Shown: positions 48,101 to 56,888 of the stretch, piece after piece
How positions within the stretch are numbered: position 1 is the stretch's first letter
Layout: each line of letters starts with the position of its first letter
Assembly: GCF_046254905.1 (NCBI RefSeq)
Contig: NZ_CP158016.1
Span: 248,001 to 312,000 of the forward strand
Direction of reading: 5' to 3'
DNA length: 64,000 nt
From: Pseudaeromonas aegiceratis
Lineage (GTDB): Bacteria > Pseudomonadota > Gammaproteobacteria > Enterobacterales > Aeromonadaceae
Made by a program: the position numbers and the translations under genes
The notes under the pieces: generated by a model
Seen by the model: the letters and a program-made list of their open reading frames with translations, nothing else
Databases searched by the model: none
What the model was told of the DNA's origin: nothing

Positions 48101-48820
48101 ATGCAGGAGATGCAGTGGGCGGCGGAGACCGGCAGCTTCCCCGGTCCGCGCTGGAGCCCCGCCGAGGAGCAGACGCTGCTGTTGCCTTACCTCCACCTGG
48201 TGCGCCGGGTAGTGGGGCACCTGCGTAGCCAGGTGGGTACCGTGCTGGGGCGGGATGATCTGGAACAGATCGGCCTGCTGGGGCTGTTGGAGGCGCTGCG
48301 CCGCTATGGCCCGCCGGACGAGCAGTTCGAGTATTTCGCCTTCAAGCGGATCCGCGGAGCCATTCTCGACGAGCTGCGCCGCCAGGACTGGCGTCCCCGC
48401 CAGCTGCGCCAGCAGGCCAATGTGTTCAACCAGCACAGCCGGGCCCTGCTCAACCAGCTGGGGCGTCCTCCCAGCGAGGCCGAGCTGGCCGCCTCCATGG
48501 CGGTGCCGTTGGCAACGGTGCGGGAGCTGGGTTATGCCAGTCAGGCCGAGGCCATGCACAGCTTCGACGAACTGCTGGAGAAGCTGGGCGGCGATTGGGG
48601 CGGGGAGTGCGAGGCCCAGCGGATGGAGCTGCAGCTGACCCTGCAGCAGTTGTTGGCCAGTCTGGACAAGCGGCAGCAGTTGCTCTTGTCCCTGTATTAC
48701 CAGCATGAGCTGAACATGAAGGAGATCGCCCTGGTGCTGAATCTCACCGAGTCGCGGGTCTGTCAGTTGCACAAGCAGTGCCTGGCCCATCTCAACAGCC
48801 GTCTGGCGGAATGTCTCTGA
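48101..48820 (+). CDS. lafS: Lateral flagellar sigma-28 factor
   Basis: A 239-residue FliA-type sigma factor. Region 2 is LLPYLHLVRRVVGHLRSQVG through EYFAFKRIRGAILDELRRQD, region 3 has NQLGRPPSEAELAASMAVPL, and region 4 is QQLLLSLYYQHELNMKEIAL with ESRVCQLHKQCLAHL. It directs late laf genes such as lafA and the stators. Seven bases after lafF. Confidence 0.92.
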   Translation: MQEMQWAAETGSFPGPRWSPAEEQTLLLPYLHLVRRVVGHLRSQVGTVLGRDDLEQIGLLGLLEALRRYGPPDEQFEYFAFKRIRGAILDELRRQDWRPRQLRQQANVFNQHSRALLNQLGRPPSEAELAASMAVPLATVRELGYASQAEAMHSFDELLEKLGGDWGGECEAQRMELQLTLQQLLASLDKRQQLLLSLYYQHELNMKEIALVLNLTESRVCQLHKQCLAHLNSRLAECL

Positions 48821-48829
48821 GGAGGAAAG

Positions 48830-49687
48830 ATGCAAATTTTCGTGGGGATCGGGGTGGTGCTGGTCTGCGTGTTCGGCGGTTTCATGATGGCCAGCGGCCG
48901 GCTGCTGGCCCTCTGGCAGCCCTCTGAGATGCTGATCATCCTGGGGGCTGCGTGTGGCTCCATGGTCATCGGCAACTCCAAGGAGGTGCTGCTGGAGATG
49001 AAGGAACAGCTGAAGACCCTGATCGGCAAGCATCCGGACGAGAACGACGTATACCGGGAGCTGTTGACCCTGATGCATCACCTGCTCGACGAGGTGCAGA
49101 TGCGCGGCCTCAAGGCGCTGGACGAGCACATAGAGGCACCTGGCCAGAGCTCGGTATTCCTCAGCTACCCCCTGGTGGAGGAGAACCCCCTACTGCTGAC
49201 CTTCATCACCGATAACTTCCGCCTGCTGAGCATGGGCAAGATAGCGCCCCATGAGCTGGAGGGCCTGCTGGAGCACGAGATTGGTGTGATGCAGGAGGAC
49301 ATGCTCAAGCCCGCCCACGCCCTGCACCGCACCGGAGAGGCCTGCCCCGGCTTCGGCATACTGGCGGCGGTGATGGGCATCATCATCACCATGCAGCAGC
49401 TGGATGGTCCCCTGTCTGGCATTGGCATCCACGTGGCCGCGGCCCTGGTGGGCACCTTCATCGGTATCTTCCTCTGTTACTGTCTGCTGGAACCCGCCAG
49501 CAGCGCCCTGGAGGGGCTGGTGCGCCGGCGCATCGCCATGCTGGAGTGCGTTAAGGCCATACTGGTGTCCCATAGTCAGGGCAAGGTCCCGCTGCTGGCG
49601 GTGGATGCCGGTCGCAAGACCATGGAGCCCAACATCAAACCCCGCTTCATCGACATGGAAGAGTGGGTTACCCACAGGGCCATGTGA
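48830..49687 (+). CDS. lafT: Lateral flagellar stator MotA
   Basis: A 285-residue MotA/PomA-type protein with four membrane helices (about 2-22, 31-51, 170-190, 203-222) and the long cytoplasmic loop with PGFGILAAVMGIIITM. With LafU it forms the torque-generating ion channel. GAGGAAAG is the ribosome site. Its stop overlaps lafU (TGATG). Confidence 0.9.
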   Translation: MQIFVGIGVVLVCVFGGFMMASGRLLALWQPSEMLIILGAACGSMVIGNSKEVLLEMKEQLKTLIGKHPDENDVYRELLTLMHHLLDEVQMRGLKALDEHIEAPGQSSVFLSYPLVEENPLLLTFITDNFRLLSMGKIAPHELEGLLEHEIGVMQEDMLKPAHALHRTGEACPGFGILAAVMGIIITMQQLDGPLSGIGIHVAAALVGTFIGIFLCYCLLEPASSALEGLVRRRIAMLECVKAILVSHSQGKVPLLAVDAGRKTMEPNIKPRFIDMEEWVTHRAM

Positions 49688-50715
49688 TGCGCAAGACCGA
49701 CACCATCATCATCAAGCGCAAGCGCCCCTCGGTGGGCGGACCCAAGGGCGGCGGCGCCTGGAAGGTGGCGTTTGCCGACTTCACCCTGGCCATGATGTCC
49801 CTGTTCCTGGTGCTGTGGATCCTGGCCATCTCCACCCAGACCGAACGCACGGTGCTGGCCACCCACCTGCGGGACTACAGCCTGATGGACAACGAGGCCA
49901 ACCCGTTCGACATCAAGAACAGCCCCTTTCCCATCGATCTGGAGGGTAATCCCTCGGTGCTGGAGCAGATAGCGCCCTCCTATACCGAGGAGGGCGTGCG
50001 CAACCCGCCCAACGATGCCTTCCATCGGGATCAGGCCCGCCGCTACCCGGCGGGCAAGGATCCCGAGCGGCTGCATGGCCGGCTCAACAGCCCGGCCCAG
50101 ATGCAGCGCATGGCCGACGCCATCGCCCGCCTGGGGCAGCAGCTGGAGACCCGCAACAACCTGGCGTTGCAACTGGTGCCCCAGGGGCTGCGCATCCAGA
50201 TCCGCGACGACGACGCCCGACAGATGTTCAGCCGGGGCAGCACCCAGCTGAGCCCCTTCTTCTACCAGCTGCTGCGGGCCCTGGCCCCCGTGCTGGGCAG
50301 CGTGGACAACCGCCTGATGGTCTCCGGCCACACCGATAGCGTGCCCTATCCCGACGGCAACTACAGCAACTGGGAGCTGTCCGGCGATCGTGCCCAGATG
50401 GCCCGCCGGGTGCTGGTGGCCGGCGGCCTGCCGGCCGGGCAGGTGGCCCAGGTGCTGGCCATGGGAGATACCGCCCTGGCCCAGCCCGACGCCCCCACCG
50501 CCAGTGTCAACCGGCGCATCGAGCTGCTGCTGCTCAACCAGGCGGCGGAGGCCCAACTGGCGGCCCTGTTCGCCAGCGCGCCGGGCAGCGCCGGACCGCA
50601 GCCGGTTCAGAACAGCGCCGCTGACCGCCGGCAGATCCAGGATCAGGTGCAGCGGCTGGGGGCCCAGTTGCTGGAGGCCTCGGGCGCCAGCGCCCCGCAG
50701 CAGGAGTCGCCATGA
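49687..50715 (+). CDS. lafU: Lateral flagellar stator MotB
   Basis: From ATG 49687 the protein has 342 residues. After a basic N-terminus, VAFADFTLAMMSLFLVLWIL is the single membrane helix with the ion-binding Asp in FADF. The OmpA-like peptidoglycan-binding domain has VSGHTDSVPYPDGNYSNWEL and SGDRAQMARRVL. An upstream in-frame ATG at 49663 is rejected because it lies within lafT. The PilZ gene starts before its stop. Confidence 0.92.
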   Translation: MRKTDTIIIKRKRPSVGGPKGGGAWKVAFADFTLAMMSLFLVLWILAISTQTERTVLATHLRDYSLMDNEANPFDIKNSPFPIDLEGNPSVLEQIAPSYTEEGVRNPPNDAFHRDQARRYPAGKDPERLHGRLNSPAQMQRMADAIARLGQQLETRNNLALQLVPQGLRIQIRDDDARQMFSRGSTQLSPFFYQLLRALAPVLGSVDNRLMVSGHTDSVPYPDGNYSNWELSGDRAQMARRVLVAGGLPAGQVAQVLAMGDTALAQPDAPTASVNRRIELLLLNQAAEAQLAALFASAPGSAGPQPVQNSAADRRQIQDQVQRLGAQLLEASGASAPQQESP

Positions 50716-51134
50716 CCAAGCAAGCCGATGAGGAGCTGATCGGGCCGGCATCCCCACCGCCGTGGGAGACGGGACGCCGCTACTATCCCCGCTGGTACTT
50801 TCACGATCCCGAGGTGCCCTTCGCCGAGCAGACCCGGGGCATAGCCGCCGAGCTGCGCCGGCCCGGGGTGCTGTTTGACAGCCTCATCGGCCGGATTGTC
50901 ATCAAGGACATGAGTATGGGGGGGGTGGGTTTTCTGGCCCCGCGGCGGTATGAGCTGCCGGATCAGGTGCTGGTGGTGCTGGCCGAGCAGGAGGTGCTGC
51001 GTTGCGAGATACTGCATCGCCGGCCGGTGAGCCAGGAGCTGGTGTTCTACGGTGCCCGCTGGCACGGTATGTCCCACCGGCAGCTGGCCCGGGCCATCAG
51101 CCGCTATGCCCGGCTGTGCCTGCTGGTGTGCTAA
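50712..51134 (+). CDS. PilZ-domain protein in the laf operon
   Basis: A 140-residue protein whose start overlaps the lafU stop by 4 bp. It has the PilZ signature in two parts: RRYYPRW (22-28), an RxxxR-like element, and KDMSMGGVGFL (about 65-75), matching D/N-x-S-x-x-G. PilZ proteins bind cyclic di-GMP. Its coupling with the stator genes suggests it adjusts lateral motor output in response to c-di-GMP, as YcgR does for polar motors; that is inferred. The first Arg pair context is degenerate, so ligand binding should be tested. Confidence 0.78.
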   Translation: MTKQADEELIGPASPPPWETGRRYYPRWYFHDPEVPFAEQTRGIAAELRRPGVLFDSLIGRIVIKDMSMGGVGFLAPRRYELPDQVLVVLAEQEVLRCEILHRRPVSQELVFYGARWHGMSHRQLARAISRYARLCLLVC

Positions 51135-52338
51135 GCAGCGGTCGAGGGCTCAGATCCGCCGGCGCCCGGGCCTGGGTGGCCAGGGGCTGGACCGTCGGCT
51201 GGATCAGGACGCCGCTGGGCACAGTCACTAGCGGTGAGCCCGCCTCCGGCAGCAGGGGGTGGGGGGCCAGATCCAGACCGCCCGGGGCCTCGTCGACCAG
51301 GTGAAGCAGGATCAGCGGATCCCGCGCCAAGGAGAGGTTGACCAGGGGCGGCAAGGCGGCCAGCGGGTGGCGGGGTTCGACTCGGCGGGTGACCACTCGG
51401 CGCGGACGGGCCGCCCCCTGGCGAGGCAGCAGCAGGGCATAGCCCTGGCCCGCCGGGAGCCAGCCACCGGCTAACGCCGGGTTGTAGGCCAGCAGACGGG
51501 CATTGGACCAGCGGCTCTGGGCCGCCAGATCCTGCAGCCACAGTGGGCCGGGATAGTGCACCACGCTCAGGCTGTCTCCCAAGTTCCAGGGTGGCAGCTG
51601 CAGGCCGTAGCGGGCCGGCTGGCTCAACAGCTGGGCCAGGGCCAGCAGGCGGGGCACGTAGCGGCGGGTCTCCTCCGGCAGGGGCAGCTGCCAGTACTGG
51701 CTCTGCTGACTCTGCTGCTGCACCCGCTTCACCCGGTTCTCGCCACAGTTGTAGGCCGCCAGGGCCAGCAGCCAGTCGCCGTCGAACAGCTGGTGCAGAT
51801 CCGTCAGGTAACTCAGGGCCGCGTCCGTGGCCTGGGGCACCGCCAGCCGGCCGTCGTAGGCGGTGGCGACGGGCACGCCGTAACGCATGGCGGTGGCGGG
51901 CATCAGCTGCCACAGGCCCAGGGCCCCCACCGGGGAGCGGGCGTCCGGCCGGTAACCGCTCTCCACCAGGGGCAGCAGGGCCAGCAGGGCCGGCAGCTGG
52001 CGACGGCGCACCTCCTGATGGATGAGGCGCAGCAGGGGCAGGGCCTGGCTGAGGCGGTTTTGCAGGTAGTCCCGCCGTTTCAGCAGCAGCAGGCGCTCCT
52101 GGGCGATGCGCTGCTGGGCCTCCTGGCTGGCCAGGGTCGGCAGCAGGGGCGAGGCGGCTAGGGGCGGCCAGTCGTCGGCAGGCTGGGCCAGCAACCCAGG
52201 CGGGATCAGCAGGCTCAGCAGCAGCAGGCACCCCAGGCGGCGCCGGCGCTTGCCAGGTTCTGTGGCCTGGGCGGCACACCGCTCGGCCGGGAGTGGGGCA
52301 TGATGTAATTCATCGGTAGCCGAGGGAGCCTTAGCCAT
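51097..52338 (-). CDS. Membrane-bound lytic transglycosylase, MltD-like
   Basis: 413 residues from ATG 52338. A hydrophobic signal (LGCLLLLSLLIPPGLLA) is preceded by RRRR. The SLT domain has PLVESGYRPDARSPVGALGL with the catalytic Glu in VESG, WQLMPATAMRYG and LLALAAYNCGENRVKR. A C-terminal part with a LysM-like AGQGYALLLPRQG follows. It cleaves peptidoglycan in the periplasm and could make room for flagellar rods. Its 3' end overlaps the PilZ gene by 38 bp on the opposite strand. The start codon overlaps the start codon of the opposing small gene. Confidence 0.85.
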   Translation of the reverse strand: MAKAPSATDELHHAPLPAERCAAQATEPGKRRRRLGCLLLLSLLIPPGLLAQPADDWPPLAASPLLPTLASQEAQQRIAQERLLLLKRRDYLQNRLSQALPLLRLIHQEVRRRQLPALLALLPLVESGYRPDARSPVGALGLWQLMPATAMRYGVPVATAYDGRLAVPQATDAALSYLTDLHQLFDGDWLLALAAYNCGENRVKRVQQQSQQSQYWQLPLPEETRRYVPRLLALAQLLSQPARYGLQLPPWNLGDSLSVVHYPGPLWLQDLAAQSRWSNARLLAYNPALAGGWLPAGQGYALLLPRQGAARPRRVVTRRVEPRHPLAALPPLVNLSLARDPLILLHLVDEAPGGLDLAPHPLLPEAGSPLVTVPSGVLIQPTVQPLATQARAPADLSPRPLLSTPAGTAGHSG

Positions 52339-52630
52339 GGACAATCACACCGCCCGTGTCACCCCGCACGCCAAGCCGGCCTCCCTGGCGTACAAGTGTC
52401 TGTTCGCGTTTATCCTGCTGGAGCTGGTGGGGATCTGCGGTTACCTGGTGGCTGGCCAGCGGCTCGGCGGCCTGCGCCAGTGGCTGCTGCCCCTGCTGCT
52501 GGTGGCGTTGCACCTGCTGCTGGTACGCTGGGCCCGCTGCTATTACCCCCAGGGCCGCTATCACCTGCTCTATCCCCTGCTGGTGGCCTCCCTGCTGCTG
52601 ATGGCGGGCCTCTCGCGTCACTTCTTCTGA
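52337..52630 (+). CDS. Small three-helix membrane protein
   Basis: 97 residues with GAGGGAG as ribosome site. Three hydrophobic segments (about 22-40, 49-64 and 77-93) suggest an inner-membrane protein. I do not recognise the family. Its ATG shares two bases with the ATG of the divergent transglycosylase gene (a CCATGG site), so the two 5' ends overlap head to head. Confidence 0.65.
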   Translation: MDNHTARVTPHAKPASLAYKCLFAFILLELVGICGYLVAGQRLGGLRQWLLPLLLVALHLLLVRWARCYYPQGRYHLLYPLLVASLLLMAGLSRHFF

Positions 52631-52637
52631 CTCCGGC

Positions 52638-53288
52638 CTAGAACAGGCCTTTCTTGCGGATCTGGCGCAGTTCGTCCGGATCCGGCACCAGCTCGCTCAG
52701 GACGTTGCTCTCGCTTTGCACCCCATTGGCATTGGCCGACACGGCGCGCAGCACGGCGGGCTGGCCGGCGGGCAGGCGTGAGAGCGCCTGGGCCTGCTGC
52801 TGCACCAGGGTCCGCAGCGCCTGCACCTCGGCCAGCAGATCCGCCTGCTGGCTCAGCAGTTGCTCGAGGGCCGGACCGTCGGCGGGGACGGCGGCCGGCT
52901 CCTCGTTGGCCTGGGTCTGCAGCAATTGCTGCAGCTGGGCCACCTGGGTGGGACTGAAGCCGTCCTGGCGAGGGCCGCTGGACTCCCAGGTCAGGCCGCT
53001 GGCGCTGCACAGCTGCTGCAGGGTCACCAGGTTGACGTTGTGGTGATCCAGGGCACCGGCGACCCCCTGGCAGAGCCGGGGGCTGAGCAGGTGCAGGTAG
53101 AGGCCAGCTAGGTAGATGTCCCGGTGGAACAGCCGCACCACCATCTCCAGATCGTGGCGGTTGTCGTGGCTGCGCTTGGCGGTGCTGTACCACTGCTGCA
53201 GGGCCCCCACCGCATAGCGATCCGCCTGGGAGGTGGCCGGATTCAGGTAGAGGGCCAGGCTCAGCTTCTTGGCGCTGGCGTTACTCAT
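52638..53288 (-). CDS. ParR/StbB-like partner of ParM
   Basis: A 216-residue protein whose start (ATGAGTAA) overlaps the parM stop by 8 bp. The N-terminal half is helical and Arg/His-rich (AVGALQQWYSTAKRSHDNRH), possibly a DNA-binding fold; the middle is Gln-rich coiled coil (QLLSQQADLLAEVQALRTLV), and it ends ELRQIRKKGLF. By position it is the ParR/StbB adaptor that binds the centromere and ParM, but sequence similarity to known ParR is not evident to me. Confidence 0.65.
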   Translation of the reverse strand: MSNASAKKLSLALYLNPATSQADRYAVGALQQWYSTAKRSHDNRHDLEMVVRLFHRDIYLAGLYLHLLSPRLCQGVAGALDHHNVNLVTLQQLCSASGLTWESSGPRQDGFSPTQVAQLQQLLQTQANEEPAAVPADGPALEQLLSQQADLLAEVQALRTLVQQQAQALSRLPAGQPAVLRAVSANANGVQSESNVLSELVPDPDELRQIRKKGLF

Positions 53289-54327
53289 CGCCCACCTCGA
53301 GCAGCACAGGCTCGGCGGTCTGCAGGGCCGCGTCGTCGGCGTGATACAGGCAGATCTCCCGGGCCAGGGCGCTCTGGGCGTTGTTCACCAGCACCACCTT
53401 GTCCCCCAGACTGGGGTAGGCCTGGCGGATGGCCTGTTCGATCAGGGGCGCGCCGCCCCCCACCAGGAACACCCGGTTGGGGTGCTTGGCGAACTTCTTG
53501 GCCTCGTAGGCGATCTGGTCACCCAGCTCCTGGATGCGGGTCTCAATCTTGTCGAGGATCCGCGGGATCTGGGATTCGTCGTTCACCACGCTGCGCACGA
53601 AGTTCATGTCCTGGCGGCGCTTGATCAGCTCGTTGGCCACCAGGTAGCTGGCGTCGCTGTCGGCGGCCGCCAGGGCCTTGCGGGCCACGTCGGTGACCAT
53701 GCAGACGCCGATCTCGTTGTTGCCGTAGACCGCGGACACGTCATCGAACCGGCCGACTATGATGCCCATGTCCAGGGTGGTGCCGCCGCAGTCGATCACC
53801 AGGGACTTGGTGAACTCGTTGCAGTCTGAGCCCAGCAGGCAGGATAGGGCGGCCGGCAGGCTCTCGGGCATCACCTCCACCTCCACTATCTCGAACAGCT
53901 CCCCCTTGTTGAGGCTGATCTCCCGCATCAGGTTGTGGCGCTTGGCGGCGATCTTGGCCTCGTTGCGCTGGCAGTCGTCCGGGTTGTAGTACTCGGTGAT
54001 GGGCAGGGTCACCACTATGCTCACCGGGCTGGGGGCCAGGCCGGTCTGCAGCAGGGCGTGGTGCACCGCCAGCAGGTTCAGATCGTCGTACTGGTATTGC
54101 ACATGGGTGGTGGAGAGGGCCTTGTCGGAGGTGGCGTCGTAGGTGTACTTGGTGCTGCCGATCAGGTAGTTGAACACCTTCTGCCCCTTGAGCAGGGCCG
54201 CGCTCTTCCACTCCTTGCGAAAGGAGTTGGGGGAGATGATGGTCCTGAGGGTGCCTTGCTCGATCCAGCTTACCTTCACGTTGGTGGAGCCATCGTCGAT
54301 GGCCAGCTTCAGTTGCGGAATAGACAT
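53281..54327 (-). CDS. parM: ParM/StbA-type actin-like partition ATPase
   Basis: From ATG 54327 the protein has 348 residues. Actin-fold motifs are LKLAIDDGSTNVKVSWIEQG (phosphate 1), LVIDCGGTTLDMGIIVGRFD (phosphate 2) and VFLVGGGAPLIEQAIRQAYP (adenosine). The order and spacing are those of plasmid R1 ParM. ParM polymers push plasmid copies apart. Here the gene is on what looks like the chromosome, between lateral flagellar blocks, with its partner downstream. It may come from an integrated plasmid or have been adopted for another task. A longer frame to 54402 is less likely. Confidence 0.9.
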   Translation of the reverse strand: MSIPQLKLAIDDGSTNVKVSWIEQGTLRTIISPNSFRKEWKSAALLKGQKVFNYLIGSTKYTYDATSDKALSTTHVQYQYDDLNLLAVHHALLQTGLAPSPVSIVVTLPITEYYNPDDCQRNEAKIAAKRHNLMREISLNKGELFEIVEVEVMPESLPAALSCLLGSDCNEFTKSLVIDCGGTTLDMGIIVGRFDDVSAVYGNNEIGVCMVTDVARKALAAADSDASYLVANELIKRRQDMNFVRSVVNDESQIPRILDKIETRIQELGDQIAYEAKKFAKHPNRVFLVGGGAPLIEQAIRQAYPSLGDKVVLVNNAQSALAREICLYHADDAALQTAEPVLLEVGDE

Positions 54328-54413
54328 TTCAGGGTTACTCACAGATCGACTAAGAAATTGGTTGAATGTCGACCATAATATGATGAAAATGCACTGTGGC
54401 AAATTAAAATATC

Positions 54414-54464
54414 GCGGAAATAAACTTCCGCAGAATAAGCTTCCGTGCGGAAGTGTTGCTTCCG
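54414..54464. repeat. CTTCCG cluster upstream of parM (possible parC-like site)
   Basis: CTTCCG occurs at 54425, 54440 and 54459, and inverted (CGGAAG or CGGAA) at 54415 and 54448. That makes five copies in 51 bp. Iterons just upstream of parM are how ParMRC centromeres are built, so this is a candidate ParR-binding site. The rest of 54328-54597 must hold the divergent promoters of parM and fliM. Confidence 0.55.
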
Positions 54465-54597
54465 CTCCGGGTTGGAGTCTTCATCTGCCGGTCGGTGTGG
54501 CCGGTATTCCCGCGGTTGTGGGTCGGTCTTTAATGGTTCAAACGGAATCGCTCTGTCGACGCCGGGTTGTCAATGTTTGTGAGGAGACGAAGCCGCC

Positions 54598-55488
54598 ATG
54601 TCCCGTCCTGATGTATTGGATGCCAAGACATCCCGGATCCTTCCCCCCGCCGCGGGGGCTGACTGCCCCCGGGTGGATCTGCTGCAGGCCCAGAGCGCCA
54701 TCAGCGAGCGCTGTGCCCACCTGGATGCCCAGCTGCCCTCCCTGATGGCGGGACTGCAACGCACCCTGGGTGGCCTGTTCAACGGCCTGGAGTGTCGGCT
54801 GGAGTTATCCCCCTTCGAGCTGTGCGATGGGGCGGCCAGCTTTACCCGGGGCCTGCCCCAGGAGACGGATACCGCCAGCCTGCTGTGGGGGGTCTACCAG
54901 GCCCCCGTGCTGCCGGCGGGCGGCCTGGGCTGTGGCCTGATGCAGATCGCCGCCGACGAGCTGTTCCGCCTGGCGGAGCTGTTCTTCGGCGGCCTGCCGT
55001 CGCCGCGGCCCCAGCCGGCCCGGGCGCCATCTGATACCGAATGGCGACTGCTACAGCGTCTGCTGGCGGAGCAGCTCAATGCCCTGGGCGCCCGCCTGGG
55101 GCTGGTGTTGCCCTGGGAGGTGCCCTTGCTGTCCCCCAACCAGCCGCCGGCTCGCGGCTGCTGGGCCCGTAGCCGGCTGCAATTGCGGCTCGGTAGCCAC
55201 CTGTTCCACTGGCGTTTCTACTGGCCCCTGCCGGCCGACGACGCGGCGGCCGAGGCGGCGGATCTGGCGGTCGAGCTGGAGCAGGCCCTACGGGCCGTGC
55301 CGGTGCGCGTGATCGTGCAGATGCAAGAGTGGCAAATGAATCTGGCTGAGGTGAGTCAGCTGCAGGTAGGGGACATACTGCCCCTGGACATGCAGGATCC
55401 CATGCCGGCAGGCCTCGGCGGCCTGCCTTGTTTCAAAGGCCATGTGGCCGAACATCAAGGCTACCTGGTGTTCCAGGTAGTGGCCTGA
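54598..55488 (+). CDS. fliM: Lateral flagellar switch protein FliM
   Basis: A 296-residue FliM-like protein. The C-terminal SpoA domain has VPVRVIVQMQEWQMNLAEVS and QVGDILPLDM. The N-terminal CheY-binding motif LSQxEIDALL of chemotactic FliM is not seen, which fits a lateral motor that may not reverse. GTGAGGAG is the ribosome site. It heads the fliMNPQR-flhBA operon. Confidence 0.85.
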   Translation: MSRPDVLDAKTSRILPPAAGADCPRVDLLQAQSAISERCAHLDAQLPSLMAGLQRTLGGLFNGLECRLELSPFELCDGAASFTRGLPQETDTASLLWGVYQAPVLPAGGLGCGLMQIAADELFRLAELFFGGLPSPRPQPARAPSDTEWRLLQRLLAEQLNALGARLGLVLPWEVPLLSPNQPPARGCWARSRLQLRLGSHLFHWRFYWPLPADDAAAEAADLAVELEQALRAVPVRVIVQMQEWQMNLAEVSQLQVGDILPLDMQDPMPAGLGGLPCFKGHVAEHQGYLVFQVVA

Positions 55489-55505
55489 TCGCAAAGGAGC
55501 GAGCC

Positions 55506-55877
55506 ATGAGTGATACCCCAGAGACGCTGATGGACCTGGGTCTGGACGGCATTGACAGCCTGTTCGACAAGCCCGAGGAAATGGATCTGTCCGTCCCCAT
55601 CAGCAGCGAGCCCCGGCAGCGGGACCTGCGTTTCTTCCGCCAGATCCCGGTACGGGTCACCCTGGAGGTGGCCAGTACCGAGCTGCCGCTGGGGGAGTTG
55701 ATGCAGGCCGGCAAGGGCAGCGTGCTGGAGCTGGACAAGCCCGCCGGCGCGCCCCTGGATGTGCGGGTCAACGGCCATCTACTGGCCCGGGGCGAGGTGG
55801 TGCTGATCAACGGCAAGTACGGTCTGCGCCTCACCGAGGTGGTGGATGAACAACTGCTCGATGGCCTGGATGCGTAA
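55506..55877 (+). CDS. fliN: Lateral flagellar switch protein FliN
   Basis: 124 residues from ATG 55506 (AAAGGAGC ribosome site). A typical FliN SpoA domain: QIPVRVTLEVASTELPLGEL, GSVLELDKPAGAPLDVRVNG and INGKYGLRLTEVV. With FliM it forms the C-ring and receives export cargo. Confidence 0.93.
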   Translation: MSDTPETLMDLGLDGIDSLFDKPEEMDLSVPISSEPRQRDLRFFRQIPVRVTLEVASTELPLGELMQAGKGSVLELDKPAGAPLDVRVNGHLLARGEVVLINGKYGLRLTEVVDEQLLDGLDA

Positions 55878-56622
55878 GCTCGTCTGGCTCTGGCCGGCCC
55901 TGCTGCTGGGCGGGCTGGCCCTGCCCTGTCAGGGGGCGGATATGACGCTGTTTTCCGTGACGCCGGGGGCCGATGGCGCCCAGGACTACCACGTCAAGCT
56001 TCAGATCCTCTTCTTCATGACCCTGCTGGGCCTGTTGCCCAGCCTGCTGCTGATGATGACCAGCTTCACCCGCATCATCATAGTGCTGGCCATACTGCGC
56101 CAGGCGCTGGGGTTGCAGTCCAGCCCCCCCAACCGGGTGCTGCTGGGCATCGCCCTGACCCTGACGCTGCTCATCATGCGGCCCGTGTGGCAGACCGTCT
56201 ACACGGAGGCGTTTCTCCCCTACGACCAGGGAAGCCTGACCCTGGAGCAGGCGCTGGACAAGGCCGAGGTGCCGGTACGGCGCTTCATGCTGCGCCAGAT
56301 CCGGGAGAGCGATCTGGAGCAGGTGCTGCGCATCGCCGATGAGCCTTTGACCCTGACGCCGGAGCAGGTGCCGTTCGGCGTGCTGCTGCCGGCCTTCGTG
56401 CTCAGTGAGCTGAGCACCGCTTTCCAGATCGGCTTCATGCTGTTCATCCCCTTCCTGGTCATCGATCTGGTGGTAGCCAGCGTGCTGATGGCCATGGGCA
56501 TGATGATGCTCTCGCCTCTGGTGATCTCCCTGCCCTTCAAGCTGATGGTGTTCGTGCTGGTGGATGGCTGGGCCCTGACGGTGGGCTCCCTGGCGGCCAG
56601 CTTCGGGGATCTGTCGCCATGA
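55861..56622 (+). CDS. fliP: Lateral flagellar export gate FliP
   Basis: 253 residues from ATG 55861; a second ATG at 55870 is equally possible. A cleavable signal (LVWLWPALLLGGLALPCQGA) is usual for FliP. Core sequence LLPSLLLMMTSFTRIIIVLA and FVLSELSTAFQIGFMLFIPF are unmistakable. The start overlaps fliN by 17 bp. Confidence 0.93.
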   Translation: MAWMRKLVWLWPALLLGGLALPCQGADMTLFSVTPGADGAQDYHVKLQILFFMTLLGLLPSLLLMMTSFTRIIIVLAILRQALGLQSSPPNRVLLGIALTLTLLIMRPVWQTVYTEAFLPYDQGSLTLEQALDKAEVPVRRFMLRQIRESDLEQVLRIADEPLTLTPEQVPFGVLLPAFVLSELSTAFQIGFMLFIPFLVIDLVVASVLMAMGMMMLSPLVISLPFKLMVFVLVDGWALTVGSLAASFGDLSP

Positions 56623-56888
56623 GTCCCGAGCAGAGTGTTGGCCTGGTGAGCCAGGGGGTGACCCTGGTGATCACCCTGGTGATGATCCTGATCGTGCCCA
56701 GCCTGCTGGTGGGCCTGCTGGTGAGCATCGTGCAGACCGCCACCCAGATCCAGGAGCAGACCCTGAGCTTTTTGCCGCGCCTCATCGTCACCCTGCTGGT
56801 GCTGGTGTTCACCGGCCCCTGGATCTTGCGGCAGATCATCAGCCTGTTTCAGGGCATCTTCCAGCATATCCCCGGAGCCATCGGCTGA
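56619..56888 (+). CDS. fliQ: Lateral flagellar export gate FliQ
   Basis: 89 residues with two membrane helices and the QEQTLSFLPRLIVTLLVL motif. It overlaps fliP by 4 bp and fliR by one base. Confidence 0.93.
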   Translation: MSPEQSVGLVSQGVTLVITLVMILIVPSLLVGLLVSIVQTATQIQEQTLSFLPRLIVTLLVLVFTGPWILRQIISLFQGIFQHIPGAIG

